Shown piece by piece: positions 7,139 through 14,812 of a DNA stretch of 34,901 nucleotides. The notes under the pieces were generated by a model. The model did not search any database. It saw nothing but the letters and a program-made list of their open reading frames with translations, and had not been told where the DNA came from. Source of the stretch: Streptomyces alanosinicus (GTDB taxonomy: Bacteria; Actinomycetota; Actinomycetes; Streptomycetales; Streptomycetaceae); NCBI RefSeq assembly GCF_014650595.1, contig NZ_BMVG01000061.1, positions 1 to 34,901 of the forward strand, in the 5' to 3' direction. A program made the position numbers and the translations under genes. The first letter of the stretch is position 1. Every line of letters begins with the position of its first letter.

Positions 7139-9223
7139 GTGACGTTGATGATGGCGGTGGCGGTCGTCTGGGGTGTGCTGCAGCTGTTCACCGTTTCATG
7201 GCCGACACGCTCGGTGCGCTTGTCGACCGTGCTGCTTGCGCTCGCGGCGGGGGTGTACGGGTGCGGCGTGGCGACGGCGTTGGTGGAGCTCGCCTACACC
7301 CGCTTCTACGCGCACGAGTCGGGGCATTCGCTGGTCACGGTGGTGGACACGACCAGTTACACGGTGGCGCCCTGGGTGGAGGAACTGATCAAGGTTTCCC
7401 CGCTCCTGCTGGCCGGGATGAGTCTGAGGGTCCGCCGCCAGTGGGGGCTGGCCGACTTCACGGTGCTGGGCGCTGCGCTGGGAGGCGGGTTCGGGCTGCT
7501 GGAGGCGGTCCTGCGGTACGGCTTGGACGCGAACCGAGCGATCAGCCGGGGTGGGGGCTGGATCATCCCGGACTCCTTGTCCCCGCCCTATGTGCCGGGC
7601 TTGGGGCAGGTGTTGACGGCCTGGCTTCCGGCGCCGTTCAGCCAGTTGGACATGCTCGGCCCGCCAGTCACCGAAACCTTCTCGCACCTGGTGTGGACGG
7701 CTATGGCCGGCTTCGGGGTCGGGCTGCTGTGGCGCGCACGAGGTTGGCTGCGCCTGCTCTCGGTGGTCCCGCTCGCGGCCGCTGCCGGGTATCACACGGT
7801 GAACAACTACGTGGTTCAGAAACCCACCAGTCAGGCCGCGCACTGGCTGGACTCGCTGAACGGGAAGGCGTGGGCGGCGCCGCTCGTGTGCCTGGCCGTC
7901 GCCATGCTCGCCGACCTGCGCCTGATCCATCGTGGAAAGCGCACCGTGCCGGGTGTCGTGCTTGCTTCGGAACGCGCCGACGGCGACAGCATGGGCGCTC
8001 TGCTGCGCTATGCGTTCTGGCGACTCCCGTGGAGCCTGCTGATCGTCCTGCGCTACGTCCGGCTGCGGCGCTCGCTGCTGTACGCCACGGCGTCGGCGCC
8101 GCCCGACGGTACCAAGGAACTTCGCCGGGTGGTCGATGGAATCACTGCTCGGATGGAGGCGTCCGACAACCCGGGCGCCTGGCAGACGCTGGACGTCCGG
8201 GGCCTGATGAAGGCAACTCGGAGGGCCCGCGGTTCTCGGCAGCGGTGGCTGCTGGTGATCCCGTGTGTCCTCGCGCTGCCCTCGTTGCTGTTCCTAGGGG
8301 TCGGATCGTTCACCTCGACTGCCGGCCTCCAGAGGTTCTTCAGTACCGGTTCGGGACCGAAGGTCCTCATGGGCTTCGGCATTGCCGCCCTGGCCTGGAT
8401 CGCTTACCAGCTCACCACCCTGTTGCACACCTGGCGGACAGCATCGGCCCAGCCCACGGCGGAACTACTGGTGGTCCATCGCCTCCGTGTCGGCACCGCG
8501 CTGGGCTCGGCCACCACCGGCGCACTCCTGTTGTGGCGCGGGTTCGGCAGCGTGGGCCCCGGCGGCAGGGCGATCCACACGTTCCACCTGCTTGACGCGC
8601 TGAACACCTTCCTGGTCTACCTCGGCTTCGCCCTCCTGCTGCTCTCCTTGCTCGCTCTGTTCCCTCCTGGAGGCCTCGCCCTCGCCGGAGGCGGGGCAAT
8701 CGGCGCCCTCACCGCCGAAGCCGCCTTCAACGCCGCTCTCCTCGGCACGGCCGGGATCGTCCTCATGGCAGCTGGCGCGCAAGGGGACGGCACGACCGGG
8801 CAGGGGGCATCGTCTTCAGCTGAGTCGCCTCAGAGTGAGCCGAATACTAAGAGCCGCGGGAGGATTGCGCAGGAGAGCGGGGATTCCTATGAAGATTTCC
8901 TCATGGAGAAACTGGATGGCGCTCCAGGTTCCGATGGGAGGCCTGGCTTCAAAACAGGCGGTCGCCAATTTGACGGAAAATACATCGACCCGCAGACCGG
9001 TAGCGAAACCTGGTACGAGGCCAAATCCGGCCGCTACTGGGATAGAGTGAACTCCAACGAGAAGGACATGTTGAGGTTCAAGTCAAAGCTTGGCGATGCA
9101 CGACGAATCGCGCGCGAAAATGGCGTACAGTTCGGCCTGATATCAGAGAACGAGATACCAGACAATATCGTTTCATTCCTGAATCAAAAGGGAATCCCCT
9201 GGCGAGTCATCCCCCGGGAGTAG
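7139..9223 (+). CDS. PrsW-like multipass membrane protein with C-terminal nuclease toxin domain
   Basis: The 694-residue protein has two parts. The N-terminal half is multipass and shows the four PrsW intramembrane-protease signatures in order: EELIK (Glu81, Glu82), GFGLLE (Glu122), SHLVWTAM (His183) and YHTVNN (His219). A second cluster of hydrophobic segments follows (about residues 370-545), then a Gly/Ser-rich linker. The last ~110 residues form a soluble domain with FDGKYIDPQTG and WYEAKSG, which fits the Asp...Glu-x-Lys core of a PD-(D/E)XK toxin (Asp612, Glu627, Lys629). This is the layout of a polymorphic toxin: a conserved delivery or processing part plus an exchangeable nuclease tip. 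GTG 7139 is preferred over TTG 7112 because of the G-rich stretch just upstream. GC content falls from about 75% in the membrane part to about 52% in the tip, which suggests the tip was swapped in. Confidence 0.78.
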   Translation: MTLMMAVAVVWGVLQLFTVSWPTRSVRLSTVLLALAAGVYGCGVATALVELAYTRFYAHESGHSLVTVVDTTSYTVAPWVEELIKVSPLLLAGMSLRVRRQWGLADFTVLGAALGGGFGLLEAVLRYGLDANRAISRGGGWIIPDSLSPPYVPGLGQVLTAWLPAPFSQLDMLGPPVTETFSHLVWTAMAGFGVGLLWRARGWLRLLSVVPLAAAAGYHTVNNYVVQKPTSQAAHWLDSLNGKAWAAPLVCLAVAMLADLRLIHRGKRTVPGVVLASERADGDSMGALLRYAFWRLPWSLLIVLRYVRLRRSLLYATASAPPDGTKELRRVVDGITARMEASDNPGAWQTLDVRGLMKATRRARGSRQRWLLVIPCVLALPSLLFLGVGSFTSTAGLQRFFSTGSGPKVLMGFGIAALAWIAYQLTTLLHTWRTASAQPTAELLVVHRLRVGTALGSATTGALLLWRGFGSVGPGGRAIHTFHLLDALNTFLVYLGFALLLLSLLALFPPGGLALAGGGAIGALTAEAAFNAALLGTAGIVLMAAGAQGDGTTGQGASSSAESPQSEPNTKSRGRIAQESGDSYEDFLMEKLDGAPGSDGRPGFKTGGRQFDGKYIDPQTGSETWYEAKSGRYWDRVNSNEKDMLRFKSKLGDARRIARENGVQFGLISENEIPDNIVSFLNQKGIPWRVIPRE

Positions 9224-9303
9224 AATCGTACGACTTCAGGATTCTTCTCACTTCCGTCTTGGCTCGGCAAGACAGAATAAGCGCGACGAAAGAGGTAGTG
9301 GCG

Positions 9304-9735
9304 ATGGGTGCGGACGCAGAGTTCACCTTCAGCATGTCTCAAGAAACGCCAGTCCCGGATTTTGTTACCGCCGCCGAGGCGGCAGGATGGAGGTTCGAAG
9401 ATGGCGAAAGCCTGGCGTACGTGACCGACGCCGATCTCTTCGACTGGCTCACTGCGGCGAAGAGTGCGAGAGGCGAGGTGGTGCGTGAACTGGAGTCGGT
9501 ACGCCTTCGAGGGCAAGCCTGCGGCTTCATCATGACGCATCGAGAGGACGACGCCGGCTGCATTTTTATTGTCACCGACTCAGGTAAGTCTCTGCTTGTC
9601 ACACCGAACAAGAATGTAGTCCAGCGAGAAGGGTTGGAGCGATTCACGGACGGAGAATGGTACCTTGGCAAGCTGCTCTCTATGTTTACCGGGCTCCCTT
9701 TGGTTGCGTATTCGCACTCGCAGGAACTGACATAG
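9304..9735 (+). CDS. Candidate immunity protein for the PrsW-fused toxin
   Basis: This soluble protein of 143 residues starts 80 bp after the toxin gene. ATG 9304 has AGAGG about 8 bases upstream. It has no signal peptide or membrane segment, as expected for a cytoplasmic antidote. It is acidic, with WRFEDGESLAYVTDADLFDW near the N-terminus and DGEWYLGKLLSMFTGLPL near the C-terminus. I cannot name an Imm family. The role is inferred from position, since immunity genes almost always follow the toxin tip directly, and from size and charge. A stand-alone unknown gene remains possible. Confidence 0.6.
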   Translation: MGADAEFTFSMSQETPVPDFVTAAEAAGWRFEDGESLAYVTDADLFDWLTAAKSARGEVVRELESVRLRGQACGFIMTHREDDAGCIFIVTDSGKSLLVTPNKNVVQREGLERFTDGEWYLGKLLSMFTGLPLVAYSHSQELT

Positions 9736-9826
9736 TCTTCACGGCGAGTCCCGGAGTGAACAACGGGCCGACCCGGCGTGCAGGGTTTCGCCTATCGGCT
9801 ACCGAAGGGCGCGGGCTGAACCAGTC

Positions 9827-10315
9827 ATGATCTGGACCTACTGCGAGCAGTGGAACAATCTCACCGAGACGCCCATGAACCCGCTGACGCCCGAGCAGGC
9901 TCGAACTAGGCACGCGTCGGGCCACTTGTACACCACTGTTGCCTTCCCCGATGAGCACTCCGCCGCGACAGTGCGTGTAGAAATGCGCCTGGAAACCGGA
10001 TACACCTCAGTAGTTTTCATGGATGAGTACGGCCGTGACTCCCTCGACTACACATTCACCGTCATCAACGGCTCTCTCTTCCTGGAGACAGCAACCTCAT
10101 ACGAATACGGCGATTCGGAGGAGCGAGGCGGATACGCAGATGCGGAGCACGTGGAATCGTACGAGTTCACCATCGATGGCATCATCCGGCGCACTGTAGA
10201 GGTCGATGACGAGGAATCGAAGGAAAGCCGCCGCGGCATTGATGTCGCCAGCAACTGGGAGTCGGTTCCCGAGTTCGGCGCCTACGATGCAGTGATCCGA
10301 CGCGACCGTGCTTGA
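9827..10315 (+). CDS. Hypothetical protein, possible second or orphan immunity gene
   Basis: The product has 162 residues and is unusually acidic, with many beta-strand-like stretches (SVVFMDEYGRDSLDYTFTV) and no membrane segment. It lies 91 bp after the first immunity candidate, in the same direction. Polymorphic-toxin loci often carry extra immunity genes against rivals' toxin tips, which fits its place, size and acidity. No family is recognised. The start is uncertain: ATG 9827 gives the longest frame, while ATG 9875 (MNPLTPEQARTRH) looks equally natural. Neither has a strong ribosome-binding site. Confidence 0.55.
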   Translation: MIWTYCEQWNNLTETPMNPLTPEQARTRHASGHLYTTVAFPDEHSAATVRVEMRLETGYTSVVFMDEYGRDSLDYTFTVINGSLFLETATSYEYGDSEERGGYADAEHVESYEFTIDGIIRRTVEVDDEESKESRRGIDVASNWESVPEFGAYDAVIRRDRA

Positions 10316-10420
10316 ACCCTGCGGACTGCCGGCGGAAGGGCGACGGCCTTCTGGGCCACCAGCGGCGTCGGCTGCATGGCAACCGGGCCATCAGCAGAGC
10401 GAGGGCGCGGTTGCCTCAGC

Positions 10421-10693
10421 TCAGACCTTCAGCCTCTCCACAGGCTTGTCCGTATGGACCTCGATGTCCGTTGCTGCGGCGTGTACCAGTTGATGCGTGA
10501 GCGACGACAGAGCACGCGCCACGGCCAGTTCGTCGCCGATGTCCGGGACGTTCTCGTCGATCGGATTGCAGCGTGCTGTGCCCTGGCCGACCATAGGCCC
10601 GCCGGGACACCCGGTAAGCGCGGCCTCGGCGCGGACCGTGGCGTCGTCTTCCTTGATGCTGATCTGGATGTTCCAGCTCTTCAGGCCTGTCAT
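10421..10693 (-). CDS. DUF1876 domain-containing protein
   Basis: This small soluble protein of 90 residues is of the DUF1876 type, common in Streptomyces and of unknown function. Recognisable segments are KSWNIQISIKEDD at the start, GQGTARCNPIDENVPDIGDE in the middle, and ALSSLTHQLVHAAATDIE near the end. ATG 10693 is chosen because it has GAGGAGGG at ideal distance. The frame continues upstream to 10900, but that part is Arg-rich shadow sequence. It is transcribed away from the tail operon starting at 10833, so it probably marks the boundary between host-type DNA and the phage-derived cluster. Confidence 0.85.
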   Translation of the reverse strand: MTGLKSWNIQISIKEDDATVRAEAALTGCPGGPMVGQGTARCNPIDENVPDIGDELAVARALSSLTHQLVHAAATDIEVHTDKPVERLKV

Positions 10694-10819
10694 CGGAGCG
10701 CCCTCCTCGGAACATCTGGACGAACTCCTCCACTCACGATGCTCACACAGATGTGCGACAGCCGCTGCCCGACCTGGACGAGGTCTTCTCGGGCGGGCGG
10801 AGCCCGTTCTTCGCGCACC

Positions 10820-10825
10820 TAGTGT
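10820..10825 (+). promoter_or_regulatory. Putative -10 box for leaderless transcription of the tail operon
   Basis: TAGTGT fits the actinobacterial TANNNT -10 pattern and ends 7 bases before the ATG at 10833. That is the spacing expected when transcription starts at or next to the start codon. No ribosome-binding site precedes this ATG. No clear -35 box is visible at 17-18 bp. Confidence 0.4.
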
Positions 10826-10832
10826 CGTGGCT

Positions 10833-11201
10833 ATGAGCAGCACCCATGGCGAGCACCGCCGTGTGCGTATCACGGCATCCCCGGACGATGGGGCGGTCAT
10901 CGAGATTGATGGTCACGATGTCGCCTCGGCTGTCGAGGCGTACCGGATCACGCAGACCGTTGATGAAGGGCCCGAGGTCACGTTGTATGTGCAGCAGGGA
11001 CGCGGTGTGGAGTTCGATGGGCTGGCCGAGGTGCTGGTGGAGCCTGCCGATCTGCGGCATGTGGTGATCGGTTTCCTGGATGCGGTGGACTGGCGGAAGC
11101 TCGATGAGGCTGTGCTGGACCGGGACGATCTCGATGGCCGTCCGGGTGAGCTGACCCGCGGGCTGCTCGCGCAGCTGAGGGAGTGGGCTGCGAGTGCTTG
11201 A
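10833..11201 (+). CDS. Phage-type hypothetical protein, first gene of the tail cluster
   Basis: The product has 122 residues. The N-terminal half reads as beta-rich (RVRITASPDDGAVIEIDGHD, then VTLYVQQGRGVEFDG), resembling small beta-sandwich proteins found in actinophage structural operons. The C-terminal half is helical and acidic. It overlaps the next connector gene by 8 bp, so the two are translationally linked. Its exact role (connector, decoration or minor tail protein) cannot be read from the sequence. It is the first gene of the co-directional operon, and no capsid or portal gene precedes it. Confidence 0.6.
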   Translation: MSSTHGEHRRVRITASPDDGAVIEIDGHDVASAVEAYRITQTVDEGPEVTLYVQQGRGVEFDGLAEVLVEPADLRHVVIGFLDAVDWRKLDEAVLDRDDLDGRPGELTRGLLAQLREWAASA

Positions 11202-11616
11202 CCAGTCGTCGCTCGGCCGCTTCGCCGAGCGTCATCTGATGCCGGACAAGGTTGAGGTCGTCCGGGCCGGCGGCGAGGACGTGCTGGACCCGGCGACCGG
11301 CGATCTGGTGCCGGTTCTGCCGGTGGTCGTGTACGAGGGCAAGGCAGGCTTGTACGCGCACCAGGACTGGATCCGGAGCAAGGGCTCGGGGCAGGACGGC
11401 GCGTGGGTCGAGGAAGTCCGCGCCGGCTACCGGATGCTGCTCCCTCTTGATGCGCCGGAGGTGTGGGAGAAGGACACCGTGCTGGTCGTGGAGGCCCATG
11501 ATGAGCAGGCCGTGGGCCGCACGTATCGGGTGTCGGCGCAGGGCGAGGTGTCGTCGTTTCCTGTGCTGCGCACCGTGTGGTTGGAGGAGCACAACCGGAA
11601 GTCGGTGGCCTCGTGA
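11194..11616 (+). CDS. Phage head-closure / head-tail connector protein (DUF6093-like)
   Basis: The 140-residue protein begins with a helical segment (FAERHLMPDKVEVVRAG) followed by a beta-rich domain (DVLDPATGDL, YEGKAGLYAH, then YRMLLPLDAPEVWEKDTVLVV). This layout is typical of small connector proteins that close the head and receive the tail in siphoviruses. The position fits, directly before an HK97 gp10-type protein and a tail terminator. The GTG start overlaps the preceding stop, and its own stop overlaps the next GTG (GTGA). The family assignment rests on pattern and gene order. Confidence 0.65.
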   Translation: MLDQSSLGRFAERHLMPDKVEVVRAGGEDVLDPATGDLVPVLPVVVYEGKAGLYAHQDWIRSKGSGQDGAWVEEVRAGYRMLLPLDAPEVWEKDTVLVVEAHDEQAVGRTYRVSAQGEVSSFPVLRTVWLEEHNRKSVAS

Positions 11617-12014
11617 GCGGCGGTAGTTTTCAGCATCCGGATCAGCTGGCTGCGACCCTGAGCCGGGGAGGGAAGACGGTCCTCTCCGCAGCTGACCTGG
11701 CGATGCGGCACAGCGCGAAGGCGCTTGTGGATCAGGTGCAGCGCAACGCGTCTGGCCGTCCCGGGCCTCGGGTGATCACGGGCCGGTATCGGGCATCGTG
11801 GCAGTCCGACGTGCACAGGGCTGGGCCGGTGATCGTTGCTGAGGTTGGCACACGTGCACCGCAGGGCCGCCGTTTGGAGTTCGGGTTCGTCGGCGTCGAT
11901 TCTCTGGGCCGTCACTATGCCCAGCGGCCGTTCCCGCATCTGGGGCCGACGGTTGGCACGTTCGGTCCGCTGCTGGTGCGTGAGCTTGAGAAGGCGATCG
12001 CGGAGGCGCTGTGA
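11613..12014 (+). CDS. HK97 gp10-like tail-completion / connector protein
   Basis: The 133-residue protein has the hallmarks of HK97 gp10-type proteins. A helical region with ALVDQVQRNA is followed by TGRYRASW, a beta-strand region ending in VGTRAPQGRRLEFGFVG, and a C-terminal RPFPHLGPTVGTF with a final helix VRELEKAIAEAL. In siphoviruses such proteins act at the head-tail joint or in tail completion. The GTG start overlaps the previous stop, and the next gene's GTG overlaps its own stop. Confidence 0.75.
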   Translation: MSGGSFQHPDQLAATLSRGGKTVLSAADLAMRHSAKALVDQVQRNASGRPGPRVITGRYRASWQSDVHRAGPVIVAEVGTRAPQGRRLEFGFVGVDSLGRHYAQRPFPHLGPTVGTFGPLLVRELEKAIAEAL

Positions 12015-12250
12015 GCGGCATGAATACTGCGCTCGAGGAAGCTCTCGCTGGTGTGCTCGCCGTGCATGAGCGGGGGCTGCTCGCGCGCGCCGTCGTTGTA
12101 GCCGAGGTACTGGACGAGGACGGCGAGCGGAGCCTGTCGATCCTCACCACCCCGGGCGTGATGGAGTGGGACGCGCTCGGCCTGTGCCGATACGGGGTGC
12201 TCAGTATCGAAGGCCCCGCAGCCGCCTACTTCGCCGAGGGCGACCTGTGA
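12011..12250 (+). CDS. Small phage-type protein of unknown function
   Basis: This 79-residue protein has a helical start (NTALEEALAGVLAVHERG), then VVVAEVLDEDGERSLSIL and a short C-terminal part (GVMEWDALGLCRYGVL). Proteins of this size and pattern recur in the connector region of actinophage operons. No function is known to me. Overlapping GTGA junctions at both ends place it firmly in the operon. Confidence 0.6.
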   Translation: MSGMNTALEEALAGVLAVHERGLLARAVVVAEVLDEDGERSLSILTTPGVMEWDALGLCRYGVLSIEGPAAAYFAEGDL

Positions 12251-12729
12251 TCGGCGGAGCCCACGTGACCGAAGCTCTTCAGTCGCTACTGGCCGCTGCG
12301 ACGGGGAGGCCCTGCGGCCGCGGCCGTTTGCCTCTCGTCGCCGGGCAGCCGGCGTCATTGCCGTACACCGTGCTCTATCCCCAGGGCGGGTTGTTGGATG
12401 GGGCACCGCTGGCGGACAGGTCGGAGGACGGGCAGTTCCTCTACCAGGTCACAGTCGTGGCAGCACGGACGGACCAGGCCGAATGGCTGGCGGATCGGGT
12501 GCGGCAGGCACTGCTTGGGCGGACGGCCTCAGGTGATTGGGAGAACTTGATCCTGGTTCCGGGGGTGGACGTGTGGGCGCGGGAACTGCTGGTCGACGAC
12601 GGCGTGGACCCGGCCGGGGCTGATGACGGGATGGTCACCGCTGTGCAGCGGTACAAGCTCTCGGCCACGGCCTACAGGGCTTCCTCGGTTCCCCAGGGAA
12701 CTGGTAGCGATCCCATGGGGGCGTGCTGA
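12247..12729 (+). CDS. Phage tail terminator-like protein
   Basis: The 160-residue protein has the order expected for a tail terminator: an N-terminal helix, then LPYTVLYPQGG, the strand QFLYQVTVVAARTDQAEW, a helix LADRVRQALLG, and the late strand AVQRYKLSATAYR. Terminators form a ring that stops tail-tube growth and binds the head connector. Its place between the gp10-like gene and the tube gene fits. The GTG at 12247 overlaps the previous stop. GTG 12265, with GGCGGAG just upstream, is an equally good start. In most relatives the tube gene follows directly. Here about 1 kb with a cargo gene intervenes. Confidence 0.7.
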   Translation: MIGGAHVTEALQSLLAAATGRPCGRGRLPLVAGQPASLPYTVLYPQGGLLDGAPLADRSEDGQFLYQVTVVAARTDQAEWLADRVRQALLGRTASGDWENLILVPGVDVWARELLVDDGVDPAGADDGMVTAVQRYKLSATAYRASSVPQGTGSDPMGAC

Positions 12730-12865
12730 TCTGCAATCCTCGACTGGCTGAGTACCGTTACGGTGCAGCCTTTCGCGCGGTCGGCGGCCTTCGGAGCTGT
12801 GTGATTCGTGGGAGAACGTCCATCCCAACCACATCGTCAGCGTCTGTCCATCAAACTGTCCTGCC

Positions 12866-13477
12866 ATGGCGAGTAGCTTGATCACGACAGTCATCGCAAT
12901 CTGTGGCACCTTGCTCGGCAGTGGTCTGACAGCGTTGACTGCGGCTCGGACTGAGCGGCGCAGGAACGAGGCCCTGGAACGACAGCAGATACGTGAAGAG
13001 GCTGCACGCGATCGCACTCAGCGTCGCGAACTGCGGGTTGAGCATCAGAAATGGCGCAGAGACCGCAGGCAAGCCGCCTACCAGAGCCTGATGGACGCCG
13101 CCCATGAGGCTCAGGGTGCTATTTGGCAGCTGGGGCGGCTCACACTGGAACCGTTCGACCAGCATCGCTATGACATCAGGCGAGGTGCCGCGATTGATGC
13201 TGTTCGGGCGACTCGCCATGCAGCCGACGCAGTCCAGTTGGAAGGACCGGCAGAAGTTGCCCAGGCTGCCGAGGAATACGCGAAGGCCGTAGATCGGCAT
13301 ATCGCGCCGCCGGTTGAGGCCCTGATCCAGCTGAGCCACGGGCCACTGAGCGAAGAGCAGCACGAGCGTTATCGGTCAACTGCTGCCGAAACGAACGCCC
13401 TGGTAGAGAGCTGCCAGCAACGTTTCGTTCCCCTGGCCCGTCAGGCGCTGGACGAGTTGATAGAGGACATCGACTAG
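12866..13477 (+). CDS. Membrane-anchored coiled-coil protein, cargo gene inside the tail operon
   Basis: This is a 203-residue protein of no recognised family. An N-terminal hydrophobic helix (SLITTVIAICGTLLGSGLTAL) is followed at once by a strongly charged coiled-coil segment with many Arg and Glu residues, then a helical C-terminal half. The likely topology is a single inner-membrane anchor with a cytoplasmic body. It sits between the tail terminator and tube genes, with 136 bp before it and 244 bp after it, unlike the overlapping junctions on either side. It therefore looks like an inserted extra gene (moron). Superinfection exclusion is a common role for such proteins, but nothing here proves it. 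Confidence 0.7.
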   Translation: MASSLITTVIAICGTLLGSGLTALTAARTERRRNEALERQQIREEAARDRTQRRELRVEHQKWRRDRRQAAYQSLMDAAHEAQGAIWQLGRLTLEPFDQHRYDIRRGAAIDAVRATRHAADAVQLEGPAEVAQAAEEYAKAVDRHIAPPVEALIQLSHGPLSEEQHERYRSTAAETNALVESCQQRFVPLARQALDELIEDID

Positions 13478-13625
13478 CGCGTCTTCGGCAGGCACCCAGG
13501 TTCTCGCCGCTCGGGAGAGGCAACGCCGGGAGCAGTAGGGTGATCTACGTGCAGACACGGCGCTTTGCCACTTCTGGTTGAGCCGCGCTCTGCATCCTCA
13601 CCGCGGAGGCCCTTCGCGGACGCCC

Positions 13626-13640
13626 AACCACTGAGTGGTT
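13626..13640. promoter_or_regulatory. Perfect 15-bp palindrome between the cargo gene and the tube gene
   Basis: AACCACT and AGTGGTT flank a single central G. Further GGCCC and GGGCC arms outside could close a larger hairpin (about 13607-13646). It lies after the cargo gene and 80 bp before the tube gene. It could be a terminator for the cargo gene or an operator controlling it. Confidence 0.35.
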
Positions 13641-13721
13641 CGGGCCGGTTCCCCGACAGATCGTCGAGGGACGGGGCCTCCCTTGGTATGAGGCTGCCGT
13701 CCCGGAATCGGACAGCAGACC

Positions 13722-14219
13722 TTGCAGGTAAAGAAGTTCTCCCGGCGCGGAGTGACCCGCGTCCTGTGGCTCAAGAGTGTCACCGACACGGGCCACGTTC
13801 CCACCCGTGCCGAACTGACGGCCGGCACTGACCTGACCGACGCGATCGCGGCGATCGATGGCTGGACCCTCCAGAACCAGGCCATCGAAACCCCGGACCT
13901 GGGGAGCACGTTCGAGTCGAAGATTCCCGGCACCGACCAGGCCGACGACAGCAGCCTCGGCTTCTACGAGGACAAGGTGTCCGACGAGATCGAGCAGCTA
14001 CTGAAGAAGGACGACACCGGCTGGGTTGTCTTCCTCCGCAAGGGCGACGTACCCGGCTCACGCAGCATGGACGTGTTCCCCGTGCGGATCGGTTCGCGCT
14101 CACCGAACTACTCGACGGACAACGAGGCCGCGAAGTTCACGGTGAACTTCTCGATCACGGAGAAGCCGACGCAGGACGCTCCTGTCCCGGCCGCCGCGGC
14201 GCCGAAGAACGAGAAGTGA
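13722..14219 (+). CDS. Phage major tail tube protein
   Basis: The 165-residue protein matches the usual actinophage siphovirus tail tube layout. It has an N-terminal SRRGVTRVLWLKSV, then PTRAELTAGTDLTDAI, GWTLQNQAIETPDL, SKIPGTDQADDSSLGFYEDK, VVFLRKGDVPGSRSMDVFPV, and a Pro/Ala-rich tail. Many copies stack into the hollow tube around the tape measure. The start is a TTG with a poor ribosome-binding site, odd for what should be the most abundant tail protein. The cargo gene inserted upstream may have replaced the original leader. Its stop overlaps the ATG of the chaperone gene (TGATG). Confidence 0.85.
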   Translation: MQVKKFSRRGVTRVLWLKSVTDTGHVPTRAELTAGTDLTDAIAAIDGWTLQNQAIETPDLGSTFESKIPGTDQADDSSLGFYEDKVSDEIEQLLKKDDTGWVVFLRKGDVPGSRSMDVFPVRIGSRSPNYSTDNEAAKFTVNFSITEKPTQDAPVPAAAAPKNEK

Positions 14220-14812
14220 TGCCGGTGCCTGCCGAAACCAACACCACCCCCGTTCCGCCAGCTGCGGCTGTGGCCGCTGACGCACACTGGGCCAGGAAGC
14301 TGGCCCGGCTGCGAGCCCGCCAGCTTCCCGAGTACACGCTGGTGATCTGCGACGACCAGGAGGCGAAGAGGCGCCTCGACGAGGCCGTCCTTGAGCTGAC
14401 GCGCTGCCGCATGGCCGATGCGGAGAACAGCCGGAAGCACAGCGAAGAGACGCAGCGTGCGGAGGAGGAAGTCGAGGACGCTCAGGCCGACTTCGATGCC
14501 GTCTCGGTGGAACTGACGTTCAGGGCGCTGCCGCGGCCGATCCTTGATGGGTTGATCAAGCGGTTCCCGCCGACTGAAGCGCAGGCCGAGGACGGGGATG
14601 CGTGGAACCCGGAGACGTTCCCTGCCGCTTTGATTGCGGCCGCGCACATCGAACGAGACGATTACGGCAATACGGTGGAAGGCATGAGTGAGCAGGATGC
14701 ACAGCAGCTGCTCGACTCGTGGCCGGTCGCCGAGTCGAACGCGCTGTTCGCGGCAGCCTGGCAGGCTCAGCAGATCGTGCGGACCTCGACAGTGGAGCTG
14801 GGAAAAGGCTGA
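14219..14812 (+). CDS. Tail assembly chaperone, short form (gpG-like)
   Basis: The 197-residue protein is mostly helical and acidic. It has a Pro/Ala-rich start, a long charged helix in the middle, a segment with FRALPRPILDGLIKRFPP, and a C-terminal SWPVAESNALFAAAWQAQQIV before STVELGKG. It is the counterpart of phage lambda gpG, which binds the tape measure during tail assembly. The position between tube and tape measure genes is the invariant one. GTG 14216 and ATG 14219 are both possible starts. The last codons contain the slippery sequence GGGAAAA, which gives access to the longer product. Confidence 0.85.
   Translation: MPVPAETNTTPVPPAAAVAADAHWARKLARLRARQLPEYTLVICDDQEAKRRLDEAVLELTRCRMADAENSRKHSEETQRAEEEVEDAQADFDAVSVELTFRALPRPILDGLIKRFPPTEAQAEDGDAWNPETFPAALIAAAHIERDDYGNTVEGMSEQDAQQLLDSWPVAESNALFAAAWQAQQIVRTSTVELGKG

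Noticed and set aside
6646..7142. Short plus-strand frames before the toxin gene
   Set aside because: They lack ribosome-binding sites and recognisable protein pattern, and several overlap each other in different frames.
10694..10900. N-terminal extension of the DUF1876 gene
   Set aside because: The extension is Arg-rich and overlaps the start of the tail operon. An ideal ribosome-binding site precedes the internal ATG at 10693.
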